A DNA stretch of 64,000 nucleotides from Anthoceros angustus (Eukaryota; Streptophyta; Anthocerotopsida; Anthocerotales; Anthocerotaceae). The position numbers were made by a program, and so were the translations under genes. The DNA lies in NCBI GenBank assembly GCA_010909165.1, contig MU008183.1:620001-684000 (forward strand), written 5' to 3'. Positions 10,550 through 23,689 of this stretch are shown here, piece by piece. The notes under the pieces were generated by a model. That model made no database searches, was not told the DNA's origin, and saw only the letters and a program-made list of their open reading frames with translations. The first letter of the stretch is position 1. Each line of letters begins with the position of its first letter.

Positions 10550-13500
10550 AAGAGACACGGTGGCAGACTTTGCGGTGGAAGCGATGGCGATGTCGTGTTC
10601 CGGATATGGAGGAGCGGAGGATATGGTTGCCGGTGATGGGGACCTTTTCATCGATCCGATGCGATGCAGGCGAGAGGATCGCAAGAGGAGCTCGTGCGGG
10701 CGTTTAACCGGATGTCCGGTGCTCGGCGACGCGCCGCGGCGAGGGGCGTGTGCCGAGGCGACTGCACCATCCATCCGGACTTCTTGGATCACCGATGGCG
10801 GCGCATCGCGAAGATGTACCTGTTGGCGCATTTGGGCGAAACCGGATAACACCGGACGCCTGCGGCGACAAGGTCGGCCCTCCGGCGGATCGTGGGGGTC
10901 CAGAATACTATCGAGAATGTGCTACACCGGGCGGGAACAGGCAAGACTACGATGTGGAGAGTGTTGCGAGTCTCGGACTTTGGTGAGAAGATCCACACAT
11001 TGTTGATTTTGGGCTTGGCTTGGAAACAATATCGCCGGGTGATGGCGGAGTTGCATCGAGTCGTCAAGAGCTAATGTGGTCCGTGGTCCCGGATCTTTGT
11101 TTGGTGATTGTGATGCCATCCGGTTGGAGTTGCTCGAGATGATGCCTCGCACAAAGCCAAAGGTGAGGATCGTGTGAGCTGTGGCGTTAAGCGTAAAGTA
11201 CCTCCGGCCGAGCTAGAATGGATTTGGTCTTAGAGAAGCATTGTTCGGGGCCAAGTTGTGCGCGATTTAAAGCGGCATTGTTGTGACAAAAATGTTTAGA
11301 GCGTGTTGGCCATTCAAATTGAAGGTGATTCGTGTAGCATTCTTCCGCATGACAAAAGGAGGCGGGAACAGCATTTGCAAGACCATCCGGATCGATCGAA
11401 GGCGAAGAGGAGTTGTTGCCCATAGTATGGATAAACCGGATTCCACATGGGAAGAAAGCGGTGTGTGTGAGGGCTTTCATCGGGTTTTGCATTGGGTCAC
11501 TAAGATACAAGAATGCGCAAACCGGGGTAGTGAAAAATGTTAGATGGACCGTAGGCTACGGTCTCGCAGCAGCCAACGCCATATGGATTACACGTCATGT
11601 GGATGGGCGTTTTCTTCAAAGGTGTCGGAAAGAGCGCGAATCGGGAAGTCTTCAACTTGCCGACTCATACGAAGAGGAGATCTTCATTGAGTATGCGGGC
11701 AGCAGATCAGTGTGCTCCACGTTTATTCTGACTACTTTTGCAAGCTTTGGATGAAGTATTTCGTTAAAATACCAGTTACGGTTTTCGATCTGTCGCATGC
11801 GATGACCTAAAGAGGAAAATAAAAGGCAGGGTCGGATCACGTACAAGGTGAGATGGCGGTCCTTATTCCAGCGGTCACCGGATGTCCCGAACTTTGGCGC
11901 AACCCCATGGCCTCATACCCTTTTCTTGCGAATGAAGGCGGGGCTTGAAACAAACCGTGTGCACATTCGACGCCTTATTGTTGCGTGTGCAGACAAGAAT
12001 GTGGAGCCGCTCGAGTCCACAGAGAACAACAACGAAGGAGCGCGAAAATGGCGCGCACCGCACAAGTGCTTGGGCGGCTAAGTTCATTGGTATTGCCATA
12101 GATGGTATGGACCAAAAAAGAGTTGCCCCATTACCGCAGATTGCCAAAGGCGGTTGATTCGGAGCCCTTGTCGGGCTTCACGTTCTAGGTGTCTGGTGTT
12201 CAACTACTTGGTGCGCACAGTGTATTTGAGTTTCCGAATGTGAGAAATGATCCGAATGGAATCAGAGCCGTGATTCAAAGATGTTATCAATACGGAGGCC
12301 GCTCCCCTATTCTATACTTGCGGATGGACAACACACAACAAAACAAGAATCGAGGTATTGGCATATCATCCATGCTTGTGGCGAAGGTATCTTCAAAAAT
12401 CAAGGTGGGGTTTCTTCTTGTTGGCCATACCCACGATCGATTGACCAAATGTTTTCGAGGTTCTCGGTTGTGCTAGGGTTGAAGGATGCTTTCACTTGCG
12501 AAAATGATAGGGTTCTTTGAGCGGGCGTACACCCCATCACCGCATGATTCACATCAAGGAGGTGCGGACTTCAAGACCTATCTATGGCCGAAGGGGATCG
12601 TGCAGCGTATGACTTGCATAATCACATTTTCAACACTTCAAAATAACAAGGAGAAGTCGCTATCGGAGAGGGCGTGTGCTAAGATGCAAGGAGTTTTCAA
12701 GTTCGATCACGTCACCGGAGGGTGGTGTGCGCTATTACGTTCGGTGCCACCACGGGTGATTGTGGCGCTCCATTGTTGCCGTTGGTCCCATCACATGCCC
12801 AAGGTAAAGGAAAGGGACAAGCAAAGCGGAAGGATGCCCGATGCCGATGGCGGTAGTGGTAGTGTAGTGGCGAGTCCATGAAGTAAAAGCGGGCCTAGAA
12901 CGCGCAGCGACATATGAATGTGGAGCAACTAGCATGGTGGGATACGTTGGGATGAGCAGTAGCAATAGCCGAGAGACTAGCATGGCATTCCATTCCGTTG
13001 GAGACAGAATGGTCTTGGTACACTCGCGATGAAGAAAACGAGGCACCACCAGACCCTCCGGACTCAACTTTGGTTGATCCGCAATGGCAGACGGATTTTT
13101 GGACATGGTCGGAGGTGTACAGGGCACATCGGCGGAGGGAGGGCAAGGCGAGGCTCAGTCGGAGGTTGTGTGAAGGAGATTGAGGAGGGAATGATGGTTG
13201 CTGTCAAGCTGGGGATGATCCAGGAGGCGGACCATTCGGCCAAAAGTGGTGGAGGTGGACCATGATCTTTGGGGTCCCTTTCATGATAGTTCATTGGTGG
13301 CGGACGGAGAACAATGATGCATTCGAGGAAGGTACATGGAGGAGTTTGTGATGAGCGCCCACGGTCGAGGGAAAAAGTGCGGCGATCAAAGAATGGGCGG
13401 GCGTCGGGAGAAGCATTTGCAAAGCCTCAACTTCCCGAGACAAATGTGCTGGCCTATGATTTGTGACAAGGAACAAGGCGTTGCGAGGGCGACAATGAAG

Positions 13501-13560
13501 GCGATAAAGACCAAAGTCTTTGAGTTGCGGTCGAGCCGGTGATGAACGGCGAGACTTCCG
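10550..13560 (+). mobile_element. DUF7869-type transposon relic
   Basis: Plus-strand frames between about 12070 and 12880 contain, in order, AIDGMDQKR; LRMDNTQQNKNR; KIKVGFLLVGHTHDR; SIDQMFSRFSVVL; YTPSPH; and FKFDHVTGGW. These are successive landmarks of the DUF7869 domain found in multicopy, transposon-like plant and animal proteins, whose hallmark is 'D-N-x-x-x-x-N-K-N-R' followed by 'V-G-H-T-H-x-D-I-D-Q-M-F-S-R-F'. The landmarks fall in all three frames, so the copy is frameshifted many times. Sequence from 10550 to 11800 and a Pro/Glu-rich tail near 13000 (ENEAPPDPPDSTLVDPQWQ) are collinear with the rest and are included as probable N- and C-terminal parts with less certainty. Terminal repeats were not found. 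Confidence 0.65.
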
Positions 13561-13914
13561 CCGGTGACACGAATGTCATGCGAAGACATGATTGACTCGG
13601 AAGACCTCGACAATGTGGAATCAACGGATGAGTCCAGACGTGGTGGTGGACCATGGATGGTCTGACTGGGAGGAGCCGGATAGTAGGCAACCTAATATTG
13701 TCAACTTTCGAGTTCCTTGTGCAGACCGTTATGTCCCGGGCTTGAATCACGATGGATTGTTTTCGTCTTTTTCGCGGCAAAGGTTTATGACTTGCACTGG
13801 CGGCGGGACTTTCTTGATGGCGGCCGGTACGCCTGTCGTGTCGTTGTAGGAAGAAGTCCGTTCCCAAAGGGAATGATAGGCGTTTACCGCGTTTGGTGAT
13901 TCTTACCGTCCTTA

Positions 13915-14440
13915 GCGCTCGTTCGGTCTCGGCACACACACACATACTCCTAACTACTCTGGCGTGCTGCCGTCACCGGGCGGTATGGCCAAGCGTTTAG
14001 GGACCCGTTCGGCGTCCGTATCGTTCACATACATCCTCACGCATCGGTCCTTTCCTCTCTCCTCTCACGCTACACTCTTGATCTTAGAAAAGGCCTTATT
14101 CTGTGATCCGGACCTCCTCCGTCGTTCGCGGGCCTCTCGTCCGGGCTCTACACCCTCCGGAGTTCCTCCGGCTCACGTTCAGTCGTTCGGTCTCGGCACA
14201 CACACATACTCCTAACTACTCACCGTTCGTCGGCCGGTATGGCCAAGCGTTTAGGGACCCGTTCGGCGTCCGTATCGTTCACGCCATCCTCACGCATCGG
14301 TCCTTTCCTCTCTCCCTCACGCTACACTCTTGATCTTAGAAAAGGCGCGGTTCTGTGATCCGGACCTCCTCCGTCGTTCGCGGGCCTCTCCGTCCGGGCT
14401 CTACACCCTCCGAGTTCCTCCGGCTCACGCGTTCGGTCAG
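13915..14440. repeat. Tandem duplication, two copies of about 265 bp
   Basis: Copies start near 13915 and 14181, both with cgttcggtctcggcacacac and both ending in gttcctccggctcacg. Differences cluster in short patches, including one with ctggcgtgctgccgtc in copy 1. The pair could be part of an LTR or leader of the GC-rich element to its right, but no terminal TG...CA pair is evident. Confidence 0.8.
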
Positions 14441-17400
14441 CGGTGTCGGACGCGGCTCGAGCCACGGATCACCGATCACCCTTCCACGCACACACCACAG
14501 CGTTAAGTCGTCACGGGACCTTGATCAATCTCCCGTCGTGCACCTTTCGGTGACTCGGGACTCACGTTAGCAGAAGACTCACAAAGGTGCAGAGCGGCAT
14601 CAACACCAAGAAAGATGCTTTACTAGGCGACCTCGGCCCCTCTTATCTGCGCCCAAGGTGGCGTCTTTATTACCCCTATTACGGTGATAGCATTTCGGTA
14701 TACCTAATCGACGCCTACCGGCCTATCCCCCTATCTCCTTCGCCCGTGTAGGTGGGAAGGTCACAGGCCGCCTCGGAATGGGTGGTCAATCCCCGTCGGT
14801 TGTGGTGCACCCAATCGGATGATCCGTGGCGGGCCCCTCCTCTCCCGGAATCATCGGGTTGGGCTCTTGGCGGTCGACAGCCGTTACCACGGCGTCATCC
14901 TCCCTGGCCTCCACAGGTCGCCCGGTGGGGCCACCGCTATCGGCTCCCCTAAGCGTAAGTCGAAGGGGCTCCTCCTTCTTGCCTGGCCGGTCCTCGAGGT
15001 CTGTCTCGACTCACAGACCGGGTCCACGGTCCGTAGGCTAGGTCAGGCCTTGTCTCAGGTCCGGACCTCGGGGTCGGTTATTAGGTCCGGACTTGAGTCC
15101 GGACTTATGTCGGAGGACTTGGTCGGACGGTCGGACTTATTCTGGTCCGGACTTGGTCGGCCTCCTAGGTCGGACAAAGTCAGGACTCCCACCGGGTTTC
15201 CTCCCTCACGGGACTCCTCAGTGGCTCTCCCTCGAAGTCCTCCATGTTCCCGATCGCCCGTGACTCCGTTGGCCCCTCCTTCCATGGTGAGGTGCGGGGT
15301 GCTTACCTCGATCGCATCCGCGCTCCTCGTTACTCCTCCGGTTGCTCCTCTCCCGCTCCGTCATCTCCAAGCAGGGCCACTAGGGTCCCTGTCTTTGTCC
15401 GTGGCCTTCATCTCCCAGGCCTTCCGGTCCGTCGTCTGCGTGACGTCGAGGCTTCTCGCCGGGGCTCGTGGTAATAGGCAAAGTCAGATCGACTTGTTGA
15501 ATTGCCTCTTACGTGTGCGGGCACCGTACTCCCTCCGCCATAAGTGTTAAATTTGGGCGTCTTTGCTCGGCTTGTTGGGCCACCTCTCTGCCCGGTTGTG
15601 GTGGGCGGGCGTATCACGCGAGGCTACAAGGCGGCCTCGGTCACCTCCTGCAGCGCTGTTGCTCACCTCACTCCGTCGTTTCCTTTCCATGACTTACCGC
15701 CAGCGCGGCGTTCCCTTCGCCCTTTGGACCGGTGACTTCTTTTACGCTTCCGGTGCTCGCGCTCCCGTTCATTGGCCTTTAGCTCATGACTCCTCGGTGA
15801 TCGGATACCTCCGTCAGGCTCGGACTTCCTCCGGCTCATACGCCAGCAGCAGCGTCCAACTCCTTGGATAGTCGCGATTTTCCTCCGTCTTGAGGCGAGG
15901 GCTTACTCTGTTTCGTGCTCGGTCGTGGATTCTCTCGTTGAGAATCACTGCTTCTCAAGCATCTTGGGTTGTAGCTCCGTGTCCTTCTGTCCTCCATCTG
16001 CTTGCCTCTCCTCTGCTCCTCCTGTGTACGGAGATCCTCTATCTCCCGTCTTGGCCCACTCCACTCCATGGCCGCCTTTGTCGCGGCCTTGAGTTAACCT
16101 CATGCTGACTCTCTGGTTCGATCACGTCTGGTGATCCGGTCGCTCTTTCTTTGACCCGGCTCCTTCGCCGCCGGGCCTCCTCGCCCATTTGGCTCTGGCC
16201 GGGCCTCCGAGTCGAGCTCTCTCTGTGCCGGGCCTCTTCCGCCTCTGCTGCGCTTCCCTCTTCTGCAAAGGTCCTCCCGCTTGGGCCTCCCTTGCTTGTT
16301 TACGCCTGAAGAACCTTAAGATCTTGAACGCGGGCCTCGCTCCGCCACCGGCGTTTCCCTTCCTCGATCCGGCGAGGACTCCGCCTTTCCTTTGCCTCGG
16401 CGCCTTCACTTGCTCTTGGGTTCCACCATCCTCCTCGGGTGGCCTCCACTTCACAGGTCTTCTCTTGTACCACGAGACCCCAAAGCATTCCGTCCATGAT
16501 GGCAGGACTTCGCCGTGTTTCTTCCACGGCCACGTGATGAGGCCCCACAAAGTCCGTAGTGGGGCGGCATTTCGGTCCGCCAAGGACCTCCATACCCTTG
16601 ATCCGAGTAAGTCGGTGGGTTCTCGGACCTAATCGGGACCCTCGGGTCACAGTGGTGAGTCGAGTCTCACCCTCTTGGCCCTCTTGGCCTCTAACTCCTC
16701 CTTTGCCCTCTTTCTCCACAGGGCTCGGAGGAGGTGAGTCGGGAGCAAGCTCTTTTGCCTTCACTTCAGGGGGCAGGCTCGAGGTGGGGCTGCGCGGTGA
16801 CCTCCTGCTCCTTGGGCGCGTCCCTTTACGCTCCTTACGCCTCTTGACCTCTTGCCACTCAGGTGGGCGGGGGTAAGTCTGCGGCACCTACGAGGTCTTT
16901 GCGTTGGTAAGCGGCACCGTCTTCCGCCTCTTGGCTCCCGGGGTTCGTCGGGGCTCGGCGGTCGTGGTTGTTGGCATTGCGGTGCGGAGCCAGCGCCCTC
17001 GACATCGGCTCCCTCTGTCTTTGCTCGGAGGGCACCAAAAGGAGGAAGGGAATCGCCTCCCAAACTTCCACAGGTGGTGAGGGGTTCGCTCAGGGCGTAT
17101 GGAGTCAGGAATCCTCGATCGTCCTCCTCCAGTCGCTTGGTCTTGAAGGGCGACCCCCACCTCGGCGCCCTTGCGCTCTACTTACGGGGCCTCCGGCCCT
17201 TGGGCGCCGCTCAAGCTCTCCTCCTTGAGGCTCGAAATGTCCCCATACATGAATCGGTATGGGGTCGATCTGATGGCGAGGCTTCTCGCTCCTTAGCTTG
17301 CGTGCCTCAGGCCAGGCGAAGATAATCCTTCCGGTCCTCTCTTCCCATTGGGCGCATGCGAGAATACCAGGTTATCACCAAGGTGATCCACCTTGGTGGC

Positions 17401-19600
17401 GAGTTCAATGGACAATGATCGGGCTACCGCCCTTACTCGTATCCGGCGGATCGGATATCAACCATCCGTTGGTTGTCGCTGCGTTCGAGCCTCAGCCCGG
17501 CCTTGGTGGGCGGCCTATCTTCCCCGCCTTAAGGGCTCGGCACCGCCCCTTCTTCCTCCTTGGGCGGTTGTAGGCCATCCTCGGGACCTCAAGGTCCATC
17601 GCCTCGGAGTCCTCCGGAGGTTCTTGGATCGGACCTCCTTGTTGATCGCCCGGCATCTTCGGGCAAACTCCGGACTAGAGTAGCGTTGTCAAAGTCGAGA
17701 CCATTTGGAACACGTCCGGATGCCACTCTGCACCAATCACTTCCTCCGGCCGGGCCCGAAGTCCGGATAGCGCGGGTCACAATGTTGCGCTCCACGGTCC
17801 ATGGCTCCCAGTCCGTCGGCTTTTGGGTGCCATTGCTTTCTCCTCCTCTTGTTCTTTGTGGCTGGCGGTCGGCGCGATGTTCCTCCTTGCCGCGCGTTCG
17901 TTGCTCCAACCTTAATGATGCGCCGCGCTCTGCGGCGCCCAAAAACGCGAGCGGATTGCGGGCGCAAGGGGCTAGGAGATGCAGGCTGGCGAACCTCCCG
18001 CGCTTGTGGAATGCTTCTGGGCGGGAAGGCGCCTCTTCGTTGTCCGTAGCGCGAGTGCATGGCGTACTCGACCCTCGGCTTCACTGCGGCCTTCGCGCGC
18101 GGCGGGCGTGAATACTGCCTGCGGCCTGCAGCAGGTTACGGTCTGGCCTCGCATGCCCGACCTCCACTCGGGGCCGTCCACGTGGCGCCGCCTCGTCATC
18201 CTCACGCCTCGCTCCCTCACGCCTCCTCCCGGGTTACTTTCCACGGCGTACTTATCCTATTTTGACACAGGTGGGTTCGGACTTATCCGTTACTCGGCGT
18301 GGTCGGAGCTTGCCATAGTAGTGCAGGGTCCGTTGTTCACTCAGTCCGGAGTATACTCCGAGCCTCGTCCGGCGCTACCCCAATTTATTCCTCCTTTTCC
18401 GCCTTATTTATCCTTCAATCCTAAAAGCAAACCCTACTTATTCCCTGCTCACGGTGCCTTGCCATTGCGTACCGTGCATCATCTCTGTTGTAGGGAAGTT
18501 GGCGGTGTGATAATGTCGGAGCATGTAAGCAGCGACTATGTCGAAACCCATCAGCAATGTGGTGCTCTAATTTTCTAACAATGTTACGGTGGCTTTGTCC
18601 AGTTGAGAAGCGGCGGCGCGAGGTTTCAATGGTGATCATGCGTCATCTATGTTACGACCTTGCGGTGTGGCGAAGTGTTCCCGAAGGATGGTCACGCCGC
18701 AGGATGTCGTGGCGGTATGTGTACGCCAAAGCAAGTGCGGCAATGTTTGACTTCGGTTCTGGTTAGGGGACCGCCTAATGACTATGGGGTGGAGCAGGAA
18801 GGTCGATCGAGCGGTGGCGATTCGAGCGACGGGGCCGGGCGTAAAGCGGCGGTACGAAGAGCGGGGCTCAAAAGCAGCGTCCTCCGGCCTGCTTCCTGCC
18901 ACGAGGAGGTTGTCTTCCACCTCCTTTGTGGTTTGTGCCACGCTCATCCCCTCCTCTGGCGGAGAGCCGTCCTCACGCCATGCTCCTCCACCTCCTTCCG
19001 ACCTCATTGGTATGCAGGTTTGCCACATTTTGATGTCACTTCTCCTTCGTCCATCCATCCAACCTTGCCCTTGAACTAACTGCGTTGTTTGCGGCCTTAC
19101 GGATGAGGACTTCGCGGTGGCTCACAGTCACCACCTCGTATCACAAGGGAGGATGTGGAGGCAAAGGCGAAGGCGGAGAAGGATGGAAGTTGCCCATCCG
19201 GGACTTGTGTGGAGGCCATTTGGGTCTCCATGCGGCGTGGGCGGGGAAAGCAGTATGGGCTGTGGCCATCTCCTTCCATCAGAGGGTGGCGGTGGCATCG
19301 TAGATTTTCCGGATCTTTGGGCGGTAGGAAAAAGCCAGGGGAAGAGGACTATAGGATAGCGAAGGAGGGGTTCACAGGAGGCTTGAAAGAAGTGCGGCAA
19401 CTCCAGCCGCACTCGCGGAGGAAGGAGGGTGAAGGAAGAGCACGAGGACTGTCCGGTCCCAGCAATTGTTTAAAGCTTCCGTGACCTTGCATGCCGTGAG
19501 TCCATGCAACAGCTTGCGAATGAAGGTTCTGCCGGAGGCTGTCGCCCAGGCGGGGAGGTGGAAGTGAAGGAGGAGGCGGTGGCACTGTTACCTTTTAAGC
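14441..19600. other. GC-rich repetitive region with gag-like debris
   Basis: Minus-strand frames around 16300-17160 are rich in Arg, Pro, Glu and Lys (for example EVKRRKERKGTRPRSRRSPR), as in retroelement gag or linker sequence. None forms an intact gene and no catalytic domain is recognised. A cluster of at least five 'ggtccggactt'-like copies lies at 15056-15165. No supported host gene is present in these 5 kb. Confidence 0.4.
15056..15165. repeat. Short repeat cluster based on tccggact
   Basis: The motif ggtccggac(tt) or its variants recurs about six times in 110 bases with irregular spacing. The inner tccgga is palindromic. The cluster may reflect expansion within a retroelement leader. 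Confidence 0.5.
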
Positions 19601-21479
19601 GAGTTGAGCATGGTTGTCATTGCATGCACTAGCAGGCTGTTGTTGTGGCGAGAGCAGTGATGGGGACACCCTTGTGGCAAAACGGAGGACCTGTTGGAGA
19701 TAGGGCGTGAAGTGGGTTACCTAGGTTTTTTGGCGATCATAGACTAGGCGGGGCGGAGGAAGAAAGGGAGGGAGAGGGGTTGGATGCTTCGTAGCTTTCT
19801 CACGGCTAGCTTGGGTCGAGTTGGGGCCAGCAATCACATGATTTTGTGTTTATGAGTTTTAGCGTCGATGTGCAAGCCATACTGCCGCGAAGTGTGAGCG
19901 AGCAGGGGTTTGAGTTTGGGGATGCACGATTGGGAATGTTTTGTAAATCCGGATGAGGGTAACTATGAGCCAACAGTCAATGTCACATGGCATGGACTAG
20001 AGGCGGTTACATGTGAACTACACCATAGCGGTTTTCAATACTTTATTAGCGAGAAATGTATTCATGCCATATACTTTGTACCTTGGGATGTATATTTGAA
20101 TAATATTATTCCATGTATTTTACATGAATAACCCTAAGGCCCTAACAGTGGAGCTAGTGATGCGTTACATCCAATTGTGTAACATGAGTGTACACTTTTC
20201 CATATACCCGGTTGTAAAGGTAGCTTTGGTGTGTGTATCCCAAAAAGTGACCATTGAAATAAAGCCTAAATAAATGTTCTAAAATGCCATAAATTTATAA
20301 GGATCTCTACTTTTCTCCCGAATGCCTCTTTTGTTTAACCATGAGACATCGAGGTGTGGAAATATTGCCAATAAATTTCAAGTTTTGATGAAGTGGAATG
20401 GGTTTGGGTGTACTGTGTTGTATTTTTTAGCGGCCGTTTCCCAAACCCTCAAAATCAACGTTCGAGTTTTCTTGATCAAAATTTTGATGACATATTTGGC
20501 GTCCAGAAGTGGAGTGTGTCACTAGCCTAAGGAGACCTTGTTGAATAACTCGTGAGCGCAATCAAAGGATGCTTCTCCCAACATGCGCTTCATTGTGCGT
20601 ACCTCCTGACTAGGAACCACGATATCTTCGAAGGGGTGAATATTCACGAAGGGGTTTTGAAATATATCTTGAAGGGGTTTGACATGGGTCTTGAGCTGGT
20701 GGTTTTGAGGTATGAATGAATGTAAGGCGAGAAAAGAAGGGTGGAAATTCACATGAACCGGTGATACAAGGTCCATTTCATGCCTGAAGGGTTATGGTGC
20801 AAGGTAACCTATTTGGGGTGCATTTAAGACCCATGACAAGGGCCATTCTTTGGTCCTGCGGGTCTTTCGCAACAACCCTAAAGATTCGTAAAAAGCACGG
20901 TGATCAAAATTGGATGAGAGGCGAACCTGATGGCCGGGAGCAAAGCATGTCGAGGAGTAGGCGCCGGCGGCGGCTTTCCTCGTGCGATGATGCCTTGCGA
21001 GGCGGAGAGCGAGCCCATAGCGGGATGTGTGTACAAAAGACTTTGGGTGTGGGGTGGGTGGGTGGCACACCCTCAATTGTGCCGCAAATATAATCACATG
21101 GTTCGATCCAGTGCAATCGATGAATGAAGAAAAGTGTGGGCAAGCGGTTCCCGCCAACATATCGCAGAAAAACATGCCGCAGCTCATCGTGTGTTACTGT
21201 TAGTATGCCGCAATGCGCAACTACCACCACCTCCCACATGTCCTTCCGCATGTAATGGAAAAAGGCTTGAACATTGGAAGTTATTAAGCATGGGAAGTCT
21301 ACGGCACAGAGAACGCCACAACCAAATTCCTATCATGGGCCTAGACTCTTTGAAATATGTCTGCGCTTGAAAATGTGCACTCCAAACTACGAGGAATTGA
21401 GCTTCACGCATAACCTCACCTGCGTTGAAGATGACCTAACATTCGGAGGGTTTCCTACTCTTCGCGGACTCCACGCCAT
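19601..21479. other. AT-rich sequence without a supported gene
   Basis: Base composition changes from GC-rich to AT-rich at about 19.8 kb. Open frames are short and unrecognised. No RNA gene or terminal repeat was identified. Confidence 0.35.
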
Positions 21480-21665
21480 CATCTTCGTTGGGCACGACAT
21501 CATGACCATCATCTTCACTATCCTCGGTGGCACTTTGACTGGTTGAATAAAGCCTCGCAATTCAATTAAGTTATTCTTGATTGCCTTCTTATCCACAGTA
21601 CAAATGTTTCCGCCGTCAAGTTGAACTCATAATAGAGGATGACCGTTTGGTGAACAAAACCTCTA
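21480..21665 (-). mobile_element. Element fragment, inverted copy of 26825-27000
   Basis: Read on the minus strand this matches 26825-27000 on the plus strand. Both have gttcaccaa, then gtcatcctctattatg, then tggataagaaggc, then gcgaggctttattcaac, then ggtcatgatg. The copies are separated by about 5 kb in opposite orientation and differ by small indels. The element family is not identified. Confidence 0.6.
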
Positions 21666-21849
21666 CCACGATAGTCTATTTCTGACAGTCTCAAAGTAAT
21701 GCTATGCTTCACGTTTTGGGTACAACATGCCCATATATTCTTCGAGCAAGCACATAGTACAGTCTGAATGAATGAATGAAAATAGGTCCATAGGTGTTTT
21801 TGAAAATGTGTGCAACCATGGCATGAGAGGAGTTTATATAACAATAAAG

Positions 21850-21962
21850 AGCTGGGCGCGGCCCCCCCAAGCCTTGTACATGGCGCCGGCCGGCGCCTTC
21901 CCCAACAAGCCTTGTACATGGGCGGCCGGCGGCCCGCTAAGCCTTGTACATGGGCTGCCATT
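21850..21962. repeat. Minisatellite around aagccttgtacatgg
   Basis: Three copies of aagccttgtacatgg separated by GC-rich linkers such as gcggccggcg. The linkers are self-complementary, so each unit could form a short hairpin. Confidence 0.7.
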
Positions 21963-22002
21963 GATAAAATAAATAATTAGTGCTTCATGTGTTTCAACCT
22001 AG

Positions 22003-22085
22003 GATAGTTACTCAAGTGGTTTGGAAACAATGTGTGCATGAATAGGTCATGGGTTCGAGTCTGTAGAGGCATGAAAAACTTCTTG
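22003..22085 (+). mobile_element. tRNA-derived SINE-like head
   Basis: An A-box-like tagttactcaagtgg is followed about 35 bases later by aggtcatgggttcgagtct, a strong RNA polymerase III B-box (GGTTCGANTC). The phrase 'aggtcatgggttcga' is characteristic of tRNA-derived SINE heads in plants. A complete tRNA cloverleaf is not apparent, so a functional tRNA is unlikely. The 3' body and poly(A) end were not delimited. Confidence 0.5.
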
Positions 22086-23680
22086 TTGATTTTATGGGCG
22101 CATGGGCACGGCCATTTAAGGGCCTAGCATGCCCTCTATTGAGGTGACTTGAGGTGTGCGGATATATTCCACGGATCCATGGGTATGAGGTTTTGCGGAT
22201 CTTGAAGAATTGACATTAGAGGCCCACGAGAGGGCTTGCGCAATGGGCAAAGGAGGTGTGTATCAGAGAAGGACTCTTTGAAAGCGCAGTGGTTTCTTTG
22301 AATGCTCGGGTCAAGACCAAAGCGGGGAGGCGACGAAGACTCAAGGGCTTTGGGCGAAACGATAGCTTTGATGAGCAGGAACGGAGCGGATTCAAATTTG
22401 GTCATCGTGATGGATTCGAGTCCTCTAGCACCCGATGAGTCACAAGTTAGTCATAGAGAGTAGGTTTACGGTTTTGTAGGCACCTAGATGTGCTTCTTCT
22501 CGTGTTCGTAATAACTTTTGGACCCGTTGTGTGAGGCAATTGATGATCTCATTTTCCCTCTTCCTCAAAAACAAAGCGGCGGCGCCGCCTTCCTTGATGT
22601 TGTCTTTGTGTGTTGGAAACGGGTTTTCATGATAACTACTCGTTGGAAAAGCAGTCGACCTTTCTTGAAAGCGAGGCAAAGCATATTTCGGAGTGTGGAA
22701 TGTGCTAAGAGGTTTCCATGTCATAGAAGGGGTTCGGATATTCACCTTGAAAGATATAAATGTTTAGGGCATGGCTCTCACCTTGACTCCTCGAATGCAT
22801 GCTCGCACTCATGAGGAATGGTCCGTCCCTCGGCACCTCACGGGCTCGTCACTTGGGGCTGTGGTGGCTTGTCTCGCCGCTCCTCCACTCGACCTCACGT
22901 CGGTCATGTCGTCCACCACTCCTACTTGTCTTTGGGAATCAAGCACAGACCCGAGAGAAAGTGTCGGCCCCTCTTGTCGACCATGTACAAAGGTGCCTTG
23001 GGAGGGTGTAGTGTTGCCCCTGCACGTCTTGTGCGCTTGTTGCACTTGGTAAATGCGCGGCCCAGCGTATGGCGATACAGCAAGGTGCGACCCGATCGGT
23101 CCTTTCGTGATCTTGGTGTCGCGTCCAAGCTGAGATTCTTGATGAAGCCATCTTGGCGGTCTCGCGCGACTTCGTGTGAAATTATTCGACTCGGAGATCT
23201 TAAGTGTGCTGCGAAATTCCGGTAGGAAGATGTCGAAACAAGTCTTGATGGGATCGTGCCGCCAGCGCCCTGCTTAAATGTATTGATTACTCACGAACGA
23301 CTGCTTTACTCGGCTGATTATAGGATATGCGCTCAACAATACTTGCGGTACTCGCGATAAGCCGTGTCTTATTCCCAGTACTTCGTTTGGATGAAGCGTA
23401 TATAAATGTGTATCCGGTCTTCAATTCCATCTCCAGCAGTAGTACCGATGATTATAGGTGTGAGGTGCCACTTCGTCACAAACTGACTCCAAGTTCGATC
23501 ATGTCTCCGATCTTGGCGACTCCTAAAGGAAAAGTCCTCCCTGCGCGGAGGTAATAAGCGGCACCAGCGTCTCTTTGTGTGCTCAGCGGGCTCAAAGATT
23601 GTTGATTGTGTGGGTTGCAGTGTCGCCCGGCGAATCAAAAATCGGTGTATACCTGCGGTCGGGACTTGGTCGCTCTGATG
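22086..23680. other. No supported gene
   Basis: Short open frames on both strands (for example near 22256-22438 and 22818-23225) show no recognised domains. The sequence is probably repeat-derived. Confidence 0.35.
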
Positions 23681-23689
23681 GACTTGCGG

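Noticed and set aside
10259-10852. A 197-codon minus-strand frame
   Set aside because: It lies opposite the probable N-terminal part of the DUF7869 element and has no recognisable domain. It is probably a shadow.
14819-15550. A 243-codon plus-strand frame in GC-rich sequence
   Set aside because: It is built largely from the tccggact repeat cluster and low-complexity Arg/Ser/Pro codons. High GC makes stops rare, and no domain is visible.
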